A DNA stretch of 23,354 nucleotides from DATBFG01 sp036558645 (GTDB lineage: Bacteria > Acidobacteriota > Terriglobia > Terriglobales > Acidobacteriaceae): the NCBI GenBank assembly GCA_036558645.1, contig DATBFG010000034.1, forward strand, positions 1-23,354, in the 5' to 3' direction. Position numbers and translations under genes: made by a program. Under the pieces are notes generated by a model. The model was not told where the DNA came from, did not search any database, and was given only the letters and a program-made list of their open reading frames with translations. This document shows, piece by piece, positions 7,701-15,561 of the stretch. The first letter of the stretch is position 1. The number at the start of each line of letters is the position of its first letter.

Positions 7701-7861
7701 ATGAGACCCCTTTTTGATTCGTTTCAACCGCAAAACTTGCTGAGCATGCGGAAAAGACTCCTTTATTGTAATCGTCCAGCGAGGCCAGCCGATATGGGCA
7801 AAACTTTGGTTTTTGTGGTGATTTTGCCTGGTTTTCTCGATGATCTCAGTGAACTCGGCGA

Positions 7862-9040
7862 CTAATTCAGGTTTTCGAAAATTCCCGCAGCGCCCATGCC
7901 TCCGCCTACGCACATCGTTACCATGCCGTATTTTGCGCCGCGCCGTTTCATCTCACGAATGATGCTGGCCGTCAGTTTCGCCCCGGTGCATCCCAATGGA
8001 TGTCCCAGCGCGATCGCGCCTCCATTAGGATTCACTTTGCCCGGATCGAGTCCAGCCTCCTGAATCACTGCCAGCGACTGCGCGGCAAAGGCTTCGTTTA
8101 ATTCGAAGACATCGATATCAGCCAACTTCAATCCCGCAAGCTTCAGCGCTTTGGGAATCGCATAGACGGGACCCAATCCCATCTCTTCCGGCTTGTACCC
8201 GGCGGTCGCGAACGCCAAATAGCGCGCCAATGGTTTGATGCCCAGTGTCTTTGCGCGATCGGCCGACATAACGACTGCCGCAGCGGCACCGTCCGACATC
8301 TGCGATGAGTTCCCTGCCGTCACCGTTCCATGCATATGAAACGCGGGCTTTAAACCTGCCAGTGCATCAAGAGACGTATCCGCACGAGGCCCTTCGTCAA
8401 TCTTGAAGTGAATTTCCTGCCGCTTGGGTTTCGATCCGTTTGCCGTCGTGAAGCTCACAGGTACATCAACCACTTCATCGGCGAACTTTCCCGCCGCGAT
8501 GGCCGCAACCGCTTTCTGATGGCTCCTTAGCGAAAACTCGTCGGACGTTTCCCGTGAGATGTTGAACCGTTTCGCCAATCGTTCGGCAGTTAATCCCATC
8601 GAAAGATAGGCGTCCGGATAATTGCTCACCAAATATGGATTCGGCGAGATCTTGTGCCCGCCCATCGGGATCATCGACATGGACTCAGTTCCACCGGCTA
8701 CAATCACGTCTGCGCCGCCACTCACGATCCGTTCCGCGGCCATCGCGATTGCTTGCAACCCTGATGAACAGAACCGATTGATCGTCATCGCCGACACTTC
8801 CACCGGCAAACCGGCGCGTAACGATGCAATACGCGCCACGTTCATTCCCTGCTCCGCCTCAGGCATCGCACAACCTAGGATGACATCATCAATCTCTTTT
8901 GGATCGAGCTGCTGCGCTCGCTCTAGCGCACCCTTGATCGCCACTGCGGCCAACTCATCCGGCCTCGTGGCGCGTAGCGTCCCTTTGAAAGCGCGGCCAA
9001 CTGGTGTGCGAACCGAGGATGCGATTACAACTTCTCTCAT
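7862..9040 (-). CDS. fadA: Acetyl-CoA C-acyltransferase (thiolase, beta-oxidation type)
   Basis: This is a 392-residue degradative thiolase that cleaves 3-ketoacyl-CoA with CoA. ATG 9040 is preceded by GGAG about nine bases upstream. The nucleophilic cysteine is C91 in NRFCSSGLQA. The His of the active site is H347 in GGAIALGHPLGCTGAK, and the proton-donor cysteine is C377 in CVGGGMG. The substrate-loop region FHMHGTVTAGNSSQMSDGAA is normal. Length and all three catalytic motifs are complete. The gene lies 25 bases after the DinB-like gene and 161 before the acyl-CoA dehydrogenase, which supports a beta-oxidation operon. It differs clearly from the thiolase at 13716, so the two probably divide degradative and acetoacetyl-CoA work. 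Confidence 0.95.
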   Translation of the reverse strand: MREVVIASSVRTPVGRAFKGTLRATRPDELAAVAIKGALERAQQLDPKEIDDVILGCAMPEAEQGMNVARIASLRAGLPVEVSAMTINRFCSSGLQAIAMAAERIVSGGADVIVAGGTESMSMIPMGGHKISPNPYLVSNYPDAYLSMGLTAERLAKRFNISRETSDEFSLRSHQKAVAAIAAGKFADEVVDVPVSFTTANGSKPKRQEIHFKIDEGPRADTSLDALAGLKPAFHMHGTVTAGNSSQMSDGAAAAVVMSADRAKTLGIKPLARYLAFATAGYKPEEMGLGPVYAIPKALKLAGLKLADIDVFELNEAFAAQSLAVIQEAGLDPGKVNPNGGAIALGHPLGCTGAKLTASIIREMKRRGAKYGMVTMCVGGGMGAAGIFENLN

Positions 9041-9065
9041 GAGAGCAACTCCATTTTCGGCCTGA

Positions 9066-9545
9066 CTACTTTTCCGCTTGCTTCTTCAATTTTTCGATTT
9101 GCTCCAGATGATTCGGCCCGTGCCGCGACATCATCTGTACGATCTCTGAAACATTCACCTTCCTCTTCAGTTCGGGATGGAAGGCTCCCTTCTCTAAATC
9201 GTCAGGCTTGATCCGTCGTAGCAATTGCAATGTGGCGTGGCGATTCAGCCCGTATAAAGCGACCAGTTCGGCGGGAGTGGACTCAGTGTATCCCAGCTTC
9301 GCAGCCCAGGCGTCCTGATTGATTGGCGCAATCACCGGATTTTCGTCAGCCAGCATCTGGCGTAAGCGATAGGCGTACAAAATTTCCATGTCTGCCAAGT
9401 GAGCAAGAATCTCGAGAATCGACCACTTATCAGGCGACGGCTTGAACTTCAATGCTTTTTCGGGAAGACCCGAAACAGCACCAGCAATTTGCTTGGGGCT
9501 CTTCTCGGCGACGTCCAGATGCTTCTTAAACTCAGATTCAGTCAT
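9066..9545 (-). CDS. DinB-like (DUF664/DinB_2) four-helix metal-binding protein
   Basis: This is a 159-residue soluble protein of four-helix-bundle type. The DinB/YfiT superfamily metal triad is visible: H49 in ILAHLADME, and H142 and H146 in RHGPNHLEQIEKL. The N-terminal FKPSPDKWSILEILAH segment is typical (the W-S-ILEILAHL motif). Members include bacillithiol/mycothiol-dependent S-transferases and many proteins without known role; the substrate here is unknown. Start ATG 9545 has no strong ribosome site. The gene is upstream of, and 25 bases from, the thiolase on the same strand, suggesting co-transcription, though a functional link to fatty-acid oxidation is only inferred. Confidence 0.88.
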   Translation of the reverse strand: MTESEFKKHLDVAEKSPKQIAGAVSGLPEKALKFKPSPDKWSILEILAHLADMEILYAYRLRQMLADENPVIAPINQDAWAAKLGYTESTPAELVALYGLNRHATLQLLRRIKPDDLEKGAFHPELKRKVNVSEIVQMMSRHGPNHLEQIEKLKKQAEK

Positions 9546-9555
9546 AGGATTTGCA

Positions 9556-9598
9556 CATTACTCAATTACCCGATCACAAAATCACCAATTACTTAATC
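9556..9598. repeat. Decayed AT-rich dispersed repeat (attaccc/gatcac type)
   Basis: The 43-base spacer between two genes, and the last codons of the beta-CASP gene, consist of short reiterated units such as TCAATTACCCGATCAC and AATCACCAATTAC. On the minus strand it reads as GGTGAT, GTGATCGGGTAATTG and similar. I associate low-complexity repeats of this type with acidobacterial intergenic regions. The repeat supplies the stop codon region of the upstream (minus-strand) gene. Confidence 0.4.
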
Positions 9599-11022
9599 TC
9601 AACTTTCTCCATCCACTGTGCCACTTGGACCTTCCACCTCAATTCACGACTAATAATATCGCTCAGTTGGGTTGCCGCAGCCGGATCGCCATGCACCAGG
9701 TATGTGACGTCTGGCGCGGCCGAGAAGGTGCGCATCCATTGCAGCAGTTCCGGAGGATCGGCATGATCGCTGAACTGCTCAAGCGCTGCGATTTGAGCGC
9801 GAATTGGAACGATTTCGCCGAAGATCTTCACCTCCGGTGATCCACTCTTGATCATTGCCCCCCGAGTTCCCTGCGCTTGGAAGCCAATAAATAAGATCAG
9901 ATTTCTCGGATCGGGCAGTCTCTGTGCAAGGTGATGCTGGATGCGGCCTCCGGTTACCATGCCGCTCGATGAAATGATGATCGATGGAAACTTGTTGTCG
10001 TTGATCTTCTTCGAATCCGCGGGAGTCGACGCAAAGGTGAATCCCTTCCACTCGAGCGGTGATCCAAATTTCGCAATCAATTCGCGAGTGGCATCAGTGA
10101 ACTCGTCTGTATGTTTCAAGAAAACGTTGACCGCCTGTATCGCCATCGGGCTGTCAGCAAAGACGGGAACGCGTGGAATGTGCCCGGCCTCCATGAGTTC
10201 CTTCAGCATGAATAAGAGCTTCTGAGTGCGCTCCACCGCGAAGGCCGGAACCACAACACTTCCGCCTCTCGCGACCGTATCTCGAATGAGTTGGCTTAGC
10301 ATCGGACGCGGATCGTCCTTGGGATGCTGGCGGTTGCCGTAAGTCGATTCCATCACCAACACATCGGCGCGTTCGCCGCCTGCCGGGCCGGAGTGAACAA
10401 CTTTCCCTGGTGCCACGTTGCGGTCTTGCACTCGCCCGATGTCGCCTGTGAACAATAGCCGCGAAGCACGACCATCTTGCTGCAGCGTCAGTTCGACCAT
10501 GGACGACCCTAAGATGTGAGCAGCTCGAACAAACCGGAATGAAATCTCCGGGCAAACCTGCTTGGTTTCTCCAAACTGCACGGGTCGGAAATACTGCAGG
10601 CAGTCTTGGGCTTCCTCGAGTGTGTAGAGCGGCAACGCGGGATCGTGCTTCGACTTCTTGTGCTTGTTGTAGAACGCCGCGTCTTCTTCTTGTAGGTGGC
10701 CAGAGTCCGGCAGCAAAATGCCGCACAAATCGATGGTAGGCGGCGTGGCATAAATCGGACCGCGAAAACCTTCTTTGACCAGACGAGGGATCCACCCGCA
10801 GTGATCAAGGTGGGCGTGCGTCAGGACGACAGCATCAATGTCGCGCGCCGGCACCGGAGTATCCTGCCAATTGCGCTCACGCCACTCTTTCGGACCTTGA
10901 AACAGGCCGCAATCGATCAGCGCCTGAAACCCGTCCTTGCCGGTCGGATCGCTGGATGTATTGATGAGATGTTTTGACCCTGTGACGGTACCCGCCGCGC
11001 CAAGAAATTGGATGTATGCCAA
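9589..11022 (-). CDS. MBL-fold beta-CASP ribonuclease-like protein (CPSF/YSH1-type)
   Basis: The protein is 477 residues, the usual length for bacterial beta-CASP RNases of the CPSF-73/Ysh1 group. Motif 2 is HAHLDHCG (H69, H71, D73, H74). Motif 3 is AAHILGS (H169) and motif 4 FTGDIGR (D194). In the beta-CASP half, motif A is MESTYG (E225), motif B lies in SGMVTGGRIQHHL (H363 or H364), and motif C is FSDHAD (H420), with VHGD following (H444). All zinc ligands are present, so it should be an active metal-dependent RNA endo/exonuclease in the cytoplasm. There is no KH domain. It begins with MAYIQFLGAAGTVTGS, the standard family N-terminus. It lies 43 bases upstream of the DinB-like gene; co-transcription is possible, but the spacer is repeat-derived. 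Confidence 0.93.
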   Translation of the reverse strand: MAYIQFLGAAGTVTGSKHLINTSSDPTGKDGFQALIDCGLFQGPKEWRERNWQDTPVPARDIDAVVLTHAHLDHCGWIPRLVKEGFRGPIYATPPTIDLCGILLPDSGHLQEEDAAFYNKHKKSKHDPALPLYTLEEAQDCLQYFRPVQFGETKQVCPEISFRFVRAAHILGSSMVELTLQQDGRASRLLFTGDIGRVQDRNVAPGKVVHSGPAGGERADVLVMESTYGNRQHPKDDPRPMLSQLIRDTVARGGSVVVPAFAVERTQKLLFMLKELMEAGHIPRVPVFADSPMAIQAVNVFLKHTDEFTDATRELIAKFGSPLEWKGFTFASTPADSKKINDNKFPSIIISSSGMVTGGRIQHHLAQRLPDPRNLILFIGFQAQGTRGAMIKSGSPEVKIFGEIVPIRAQIAALEQFSDHADPPELLQWMRTFSAAPDVTYLVHGDPAAATQLSDIISRELRWKVQVAQWMEKVEIK

Positions 11023-11168
11023 GAAACCCCCAGTAACAGGATTTTAGATTTGTCATTCCTGATTGCAGATTCACTCGAACATCCCACAGCACATCCACCG
11101 ATCTACACCATCCTAAATGTGAAATCTTAAATCTGAAATCGTCACTCTGAAATCAGATCCCCGACCTC
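11023..11168. repeat. Repeat-rich spacer with reiterated aaatct/ctgaaat units
   Basis: This gene-free spacer carries several short units: TTTTAGATTTGT, GATTGCAGATTCAC, GAAATCTTAAATCTGAAATC and CTGAAATCAGATC. They look like worn copies of the aaatctgaaat-type dispersed repeat that I associate with Acidobacteriota intergenic DNA. No clear promoter or terminator was identified in it. Confidence 0.4.
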
Positions 11169-12875
11169 TCACTTCTCTTCAACAGGCTCAATCTTGAAAG
11201 TATTATTGCTTACGTCGCTCTCCGGCACGCTTCCATCGTTTACAACTATCTCCTTCGGAGGCGACGGAGCCTGCATGCGAATCGCTTGTTTTGATTTCGC
11301 ATCGACGTGCACCCGGCTGGTGGTCTCCCCACTTTCCATCCGCAGTACGACAGGCACTTCTGCTCCGGCATTTCCAAGGTTTTCTACCGTGACGGTGAGA
11401 ACTGAACTACCCGCCAATGTTTCGCGACTCACTACGGAATCAACTTTAAGATCGGGCAAGCCTCGATCACGATAAACCCAGTCGTCGAAAAACCATTCCA
11501 GATCGTGACTGGATTGTGCTGCAATCAGGCGCTGTACATAGGAAGGTTCCTTGTCCTGATCGGCGTGATAGTTAGCCAACGCTTTCTTCAGCATTGGTTC
11601 GCCGACCACATCCCGCAGCATCCACCATACGAACATCGCCTTGCTGCGGTAGAACTCCTCGATCCGTGAGTTCACTAAGGATGCGCTGGCGGACGCTTGC
11701 GGAGTCGCGGTTGAACTCTTTTCCGCCTGGGCCAGCGCTGACCCGTGCAAGCCCATGAAATCGAGTGCCGCCTGCCGCCCACTTTGGTTTTCCTTATAAA
11801 TTGCCTGCGCAAAGTGTGCCAGTCCTTCATATATCCATGGACGCGAAGATTGAACTGCCGCATGCGTCAACAGGTGCACAACCGTCAACTGCGCGAGCCG
11901 CGAGTCGCTGCGCGCCATCGGCGCAAACATGATATTGCCACTCTCAAATGGTGCTGCGCTGGGATCGATGAGATCGACGACCTGCACCTTTCCTCGCGGA
12001 GGCCCGAACCAACCAGTGACGAACGGTGTTGTGAGATCAAAGGCTAGAGCATAGTCTTCCGCGCCAGTCTTGTGCTCGGGTAGATAGTAGATCGCCAGCG
12101 GCCCGGCAGTGAGCTTTGAGTAAGGAGCAATCGCAAACGCAGGCGCCGCACTGCTTAGGGAAAATGCCTTTGAAGTGCACTCGCTCGAGGAAGGCTGTGC
12201 GGGATCTCCGGTTGTTGTTTCCGCATTAGTAACAATCTCGGATGGCAGATCACTCTCTCCGACTTGGCAGAGCTTTGCATTCATCTCGGCCCCGTCTTCG
12301 CGGGCATTCCATCTGCCAATCGTTTCAAACAGATCGTTCCCTTCCGATAGATTTGCAGCCTCGGTCGCGACCGGGTACCACGCAACATATCCAATGCCTC
12401 GGATTGCGGTGAACGACTTCCCTATCTGGTCCCAGTCACTATGTTTGGCATCCGCGTCAGGCACTCCAATACGTGTGAGACGAGTCGCGTCCAACACGAC
12501 GACACCTTCGTAGCCGATCTCTAGTTCGACCGTGGCCTTCGGAGCTATTTCCTGTGGCAGAGTGACCACCGCTTCCGACACAGCGCCGGTATGATCGATG
12601 TCCGATGCGTAAGGTTGCGTGAGGAACTGAACGGGCTTTCCGTTCACCTGGATCGATCGCCAGTTCAAACTCGAAGATATCTGCAGAACCAGATTTCGTT
12701 GAGAAGATGCCGAATCGTTGCGAAGGGTGATCTTCCCCCGCGCGCCGAGTCGCTGCTGCGCAGGTTCAACTTGAATATCAAGGTCGTAATGAGCAAAGGT
12801 GAATGCTTCGCGATCGAGCGCAAAACAGCTTCCGAGACTCAGCCAGACCATCCATAAAACACGAATCCACTTCAT
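11169..12875 (-). CDS. Secreted M1-peptidase-like protein with degraded zinc motif (likely pseudo-peptidase)
   Basis: The protein is 568 residues from ATG 12875, preferred to an upstream start because it gives a signal peptide (MKWIRVLWMVWLSLGSCFAL) and avoids a 59-base overlap with RlmB. The N-terminal half resembles the M1 beta-sandwich (HYDLDIQVEPAQQRLGARGK, VELEIGYEGVVVLD). Residues about 310-470 resemble the M1 catalytic fold, but HExxH reads HLLTH (334-338). The catalytic Glu is lost and the GAMEN motif is absent, while a downstream E350 in WIYEGLAHF and the Tyr-containing EEFYRSKAMFVWWMLR remain. The H338-E350 spacing is 11 residues instead of 18. A C-terminal CARDB-like beta domain (VDSVVSRETL to SDVSNNTFKIEP) ends the protein. 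Peptidase activity is unlikely. Its start is 13 bases after the RlmB stop. Confidence 0.82.
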   Translation of the reverse strand: MKWIRVLWMVWLSLGSCFALDREAFTFAHYDLDIQVEPAQQRLGARGKITLRNDSASSQRNLVLQISSSLNWRSIQVNGKPVQFLTQPYASDIDHTGAVSEAVVTLPQEIAPKATVELEIGYEGVVVLDATRLTRIGVPDADAKHSDWDQIGKSFTAIRGIGYVAWYPVATEAANLSEGNDLFETIGRWNAREDGAEMNAKLCQVGESDLPSEIVTNAETTTGDPAQPSSSECTSKAFSLSSAAPAFAIAPYSKLTAGPLAIYYLPEHKTGAEDYALAFDLTTPFVTGWFGPPRGKVQVVDLIDPSAAPFESGNIMFAPMARSDSRLAQLTVVHLLTHAAVQSSRPWIYEGLAHFAQAIYKENQSGRQAALDFMGLHGSALAQAEKSSTATPQASASASLVNSRIEEFYRSKAMFVWWMLRDVVGEPMLKKALANYHADQDKEPSYVQRLIAAQSSHDLEWFFDDWVYRDRGLPDLKVDSVVSRETLAGSSVLTVTVENLGNAGAEVPVVLRMESGETTSRVHVDAKSKQAIRMQAPSPPKEIVVNDGSVPESDVSNNTFKIEPVEEK

Positions 12876-12888
12876 TCCCAATCCCACT

Positions 12889-13626
12889 CTAGTCCTGGTG
12901 CTTGCGTCTTTGACGCACGATTTCATACAGCACCACGCCTGCCGCAACGGAAACGTTCAGCGACGAAACCTTTCCCAGCATTGGGATGGATACCAGGAAG
13001 TCGCACTTCCTGCGCACCAAGTCATGGACACCCTTTCCCTCGGCGCCTAGCACGATGGCGCAATCCATGTTGTAGTCCAGTGCGTCGTAGGTCTTGTCTC
13101 CACGCTCATCGAGACCCACCACCCAGATGTTCCGATCTTTCAGTTCGTCCACGGTTCGGGCGATGTTCGTCACCTTGGCTACTGGCAGATGTTCGCTCGC
13201 ACCGGCCGAAGCCTTCGTCACGACCGGAGTCACTCCCACGGCCCGCCGTTCAGGGATGACCACGCCATCGGCGCCGGCCGCGTCAGCTGTGCGCAGGATG
13301 GCTCCAAGGTTGTGTGGGTCTTCAATACCATCGAGCAGCACGAGCAATGAATGCCCGCCTCGCTTGGCTGCGATCACGTCATCTAACTCGGTGTATTGCT
13401 TCGCCGATGTGACCGCGACCACCCCCTGATGCGCGTTGTTTCCGGCCATGCGGTCGAGTTCCGGGCGACCCATGAAACGCACAGCCACACCGATCTTGCG
13501 GCAGTCCTCGATGACCCGCTGCAATCTCAAATCGTGGCGTTCCTTGGCTACACCAACCCATTCGAATGCGCGCCCACGGGCTTTCAAAGCTTCGGAAACG
13601 GCATTGATTCCGTAAATCAGATTCAT
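12889..13626 (-). CDS. rlmB: 23S rRNA (guanosine-2'-O-)-methyltransferase, TrmH/SpoU family
   Basis: This 245-residue SPOUT enzyme methylates the ribose of G2251 (E. coli numbering) in 23S rRNA, using SAM. An N-terminal substrate-binding domain (YGINAVSEAL, then NNAHQGVVAV) covers about 1-80. The C-terminal knotted domain has the three SpoU motifs: DGIEDPHNLGAILRTADAAG, IVLGAEGKGV, and IPMLGKVSSLNVSVAAGVVL, which form the SAM pocket. Length is as expected. ATG 13626 has no obvious ribosome site. The gene is divergent from the thiolase at 13716 across 89 bases and is followed closely by the M1-like gene. RlmB could be confused with TrmH paralogues of the same family; the full N-terminal domain favours RlmB. 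Confidence 0.93.
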   Translation of the reverse strand: MNLIYGINAVSEALKARGRAFEWVGVAKERHDLRLQRVIEDCRKIGVAVRFMGRPELDRMAGNNAHQGVVAVTSAKQYTELDDVIAAKRGGHSLLVLLDGIEDPHNLGAILRTADAAGADGVVIPERRAVGVTPVVTKASAGASEHLPVAKVTNIARTVDELKDRNIWVVGLDERGDKTYDALDYNMDCAIVLGAEGKGVHDLVRRKCDFLVSIPMLGKVSSLNVSVAAGVVLYEIVRQRRKHQD

Positions 13627-13715
13627 GAAGCTTTCAGTTTACTGGAAGGCGGCAGAATTCATGAAAGTCTCACTAGAGTCCCGCCTGCTAGACTAGAGAG
13701 TTTGGAGGTAGCTGG
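13627..13715. promoter_or_regulatory. Divergent promoter region between rlmB and the second thiolase
   Basis: These 89 bases separate divergent starts and must hold a promoter for each if neither is read from further away. The sequence ATTCATGAA occurs twice (13621-13629 and 13657-13665), and TAGACT at 13689-13694 resembles a -10 box for the rightward gene, though no good -35 is visible. The rightward ribosome site GGAGGT is at 13704-13709. Confidence 0.3.
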
Positions 13716-14897
13716 TTGAACGACGTGTATATTCTCTCGGCCGTCCGCACTCCAATTGGCAAGTTTGGCGGCTCGCTGGCCTCGATGACCGCAGCAGATA
13801 TGGGAGTTGTAGCCGCCAAAGCCGCCATGGAGCGGGCCGGTGTCGCACCCGAGCAGGTGGAGGAATCCATCTTCGGCAACGCGCGCCAAGCCGGCGGAGG
13901 GCCTAATCCCGCCAGGCAGATTTCCATCCGCAGCGGCGTACCCAAGGAAGTCTCGGCCTACACCGTGAACAAGGCCTGCGCGTCTGGAATGAAGTCGATC
14001 GCGCTGGGATTTCAGGAGATCGCAGTCGGCAACCTCGATTGCGTGCTCGCAGGCGGCACGGAATCAATGTCGCGGCTGCCATACTATCTCGACGGCGCTC
14101 GCTGGGGCTATCGACTCGGCAACCAGGAGTTGGTTGACGGCATGTATCGCGATGGATTCTTCTGCCCCATGGCGAAGATGGTTATGGGCGAAACTGCCGA
14201 GGTGCTCGCCGAGCAGTACAAGATCTCTCGCGAAGAACAGGACGACCTTGCGTTGACGTCGCAAAAGCGAGCCGCTGCAGCCATCGAAGCTGGACGCCTC
14301 GATTGCGAAATGGTTCCCGTGACGATCGAGAGCAAAAAAGGGACTCAGATCTTCAATCGCGATGAGCACCCATTCGCGGACGCCTCGATGGACAAACTGG
14401 CAAAGCTTCAGCCGGTCTTCTCGAAGACTGGCACGATCACTGCGGGCAATTCATCCGGCATTACAGATGGCGCGGCTGCACTCATCATCGCAAGCGACAA
14501 CTTCGTCAAGAAGAAGAGTCTGAAGCCAATCGCTCGGATTCTGGCTGTTTCCTCAGCTGGAGTGGATCCTCGTATCATGGGAATCGGTCCAGTGCCGGCG
14601 GTAAGGAAGATGGAGCAGAAACATGGCTTGAGCCTATCTGGCTTTGACCTTGTCGAACTGAATGAAGCTTTCGCCGCGCAGGTGTTGGCCTGCGACCGTG
14701 AACTACACTTCGATCGCGAAAGGCTCAATGTCAACGGCGGAGCGATTGCATTAGGACATCCGATCGGATGTACGGGAACTCGCATCGTGGTCACGCTTCT
14801 TCACGAATTGAAAAAACGGAATGGCAAGCGGGGCCTTGCTACCCTCTGTGTCAGTGGCGGGATGGGAATGGCCCTGGCACTCGAAAATATCCACTGA
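13716..14897 (+). CDS. atoB: Acetyl-CoA acetyltransferase (biosynthetic-type thiolase)
   Basis: This is a 393-residue thiolase of the AtoB/PhaA type that condenses two acetyl-CoA to acetoacetyl-CoA or reverses this. TTG 13716 is supported by GGAGGT six bases upstream and by the standard N-terminus DVYILSAVRTPIGKFGGSL. The catalytic cysteine is C88 in NKACASGMKS. The His is in GGAIALGHPIGCTGTR and the second cysteine in LCVSGGMGMA. Residues KTGTITAGNSSGITDGAA are intact. It differs from the thiolase at 7862 by the CASGMKSI nucleophile context and AtoB-like features, so a role in acetoacetyl-CoA or polyhydroxybutyrate/ketone metabolism is more likely than long-chain beta-oxidation; this is inference. 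The LolA-like gene begins 18 bases downstream, so the two are probably co-transcribed. Confidence 0.92.
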   Translation: MNDVYILSAVRTPIGKFGGSLASMTAADMGVVAAKAAMERAGVAPEQVEESIFGNARQAGGGPNPARQISIRSGVPKEVSAYTVNKACASGMKSIALGFQEIAVGNLDCVLAGGTESMSRLPYYLDGARWGYRLGNQELVDGMYRDGFFCPMAKMVMGETAEVLAEQYKISREEQDDLALTSQKRAAAAIEAGRLDCEMVPVTIESKKGTQIFNRDEHPFADASMDKLAKLQPVFSKTGTITAGNSSGITDGAAALIIASDNFVKKKSLKPIARILAVSSAGVDPRIMGIGPVPAVRKMEQKHGLSLSGFDLVELNEAFAAQVLACDRELHFDRERLNVNGGAIALGHPIGCTGTRIVVTLLHELKKRNGKRGLATLCVSGGMGMALALENIH

Positions 14898-14915
14898 GCT
14901 GGGGAGGTACCCGTT

Positions 14916-15503
14916 GTGAATCGACTGGCGGGTCTGCTTTTAGTCTCAAGTATTCTCTCGGCGCCGATCTCCGCGCAGAACTTTACCGCCGACTTTGTCG
15001 AGACTCAGCAAAATGGTGCATCCGGCAGCGGAAAGGTCTTCGCCAGCCGCGACAAAGTTCGCCTCGAGCGGGACGGTATGCCGGCCTTCGTTGTCGACTT
15101 TGCCAAACAGACAAGCACCATGCTGATGACAGACAAGCATCTGTTTCTTAGCTATCCGCACAATTACGGCATTGTGATTCCAGTTTGGCATTTTTTAGAC
15201 ACCAATAACATCTGTTCTGAGTGGGAGTCTCTCCAACCGCGCCGATTTGCATCCTTTAAGTTCTGCCAGGCATCCGGCAAAGAAACGCTGGATGGCCGCA
15301 GCCTGGCAAAATACTCCATCACGACGGCGAACGGTTCAGTGGAAACGATCTGGGTCGATCCGCAGCTCAGAATCGTTTTGAAGAGAACCGCCTCTGACGG
15401 CACCATCGAACTGAAGAACATCAAAGAGTCTCCGCAGTCCCCCGCCCTTTTTGAGATCCCGACTGGGTACAGGAAGATGGAGATGTCCGACATGACCGAT
15501 TAG
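14916..15503 (+). CDS. Secreted LolA/DUF4412-like envelope protein
   Basis: This 195-residue protein starts at GTG 14916 with GGGGAGGT about eight bases upstream. A signal peptide (MNRLAGLLLVSSILSAPISA) precedes a beta-rich domain. NFTADFVETQQNGASGSGKV and the K-V-R-L-E-R segment fit the LolA/LppX-like or DUF4412 half-barrel fold, which binds lipid or hydrophobic ligands. LDGRSLAKYSITTANGSVET then WVDPQLRIVLKR is typical of the family (substrate-side strands). It has one pair of Cys residues (NNICSEW and FKFCQASG) that could form a disulfide. Fold assignment is by pattern and moderately secure; the ligand is unknown. It shares a probable transcript with the thiolase upstream. No terminator is seen after it. 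Confidence 0.7.
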   Translation: MNRLAGLLLVSSILSAPISAQNFTADFVETQQNGASGSGKVFASRDKVRLERDGMPAFVVDFAKQTSTMLMTDKHLFLSYPHNYGIVIPVWHFLDTNNICSEWESLQPRRFASFKFCQASGKETLDGRSLAKYSITTANGSVETIWVDPQLRIVLKRTASDGTIELKNIKESPQSPALFEIPTGYRKMEMSDMTD

Positions 15504-15539
15504 TAGCCTGGCTAAAGTTCCGTGAGCACGGCGCGAGTC

Positions 15540-15545
15540 TATACT
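15540..15545 (+). promoter_or_regulatory. Possible -10 box (TATACT) before the LytTR regulator gene
   Basis: TATACT at 15540-15545 is 16 bases before the ATG. It overlaps the upstream side of a strong ribosome site (AAGGAGG). No good -35 is found 16-18 bases further up, so promoter use is only possible. It would give a very short leader. Confidence 0.3.
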
Positions 15546-15561
15546 GTAGCAAGGAGGGAGA

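Noticed and set aside
7026..7865. Antisense frame of 279 codons over the acyl-CoA dehydrogenase
   Set aside because: The opposite strand carries all catalytic motifs of the dehydrogenase; this frame is a coding shadow.
7701..7913. N-terminal 71 residues of the longest acyl-CoA dehydrogenase frame
   Set aside because: Not family-like, overlaps the thiolase gene end, and TTG 7700 has a good ribosome site.
10154..10795. Frame of 213 codons on the same strand inside the beta-CASP gene
   Set aside because: Out-of-frame shadow, Arg/Ser-rich; the main frame has every zinc-site motif.
13621..13665. Direct repeat ATTCATGAA as a regulator site
   Set aside because: One copy covers the start codon of rlmB; two copies of nine AT-rich bases can arise by chance, so no operator is claimed.
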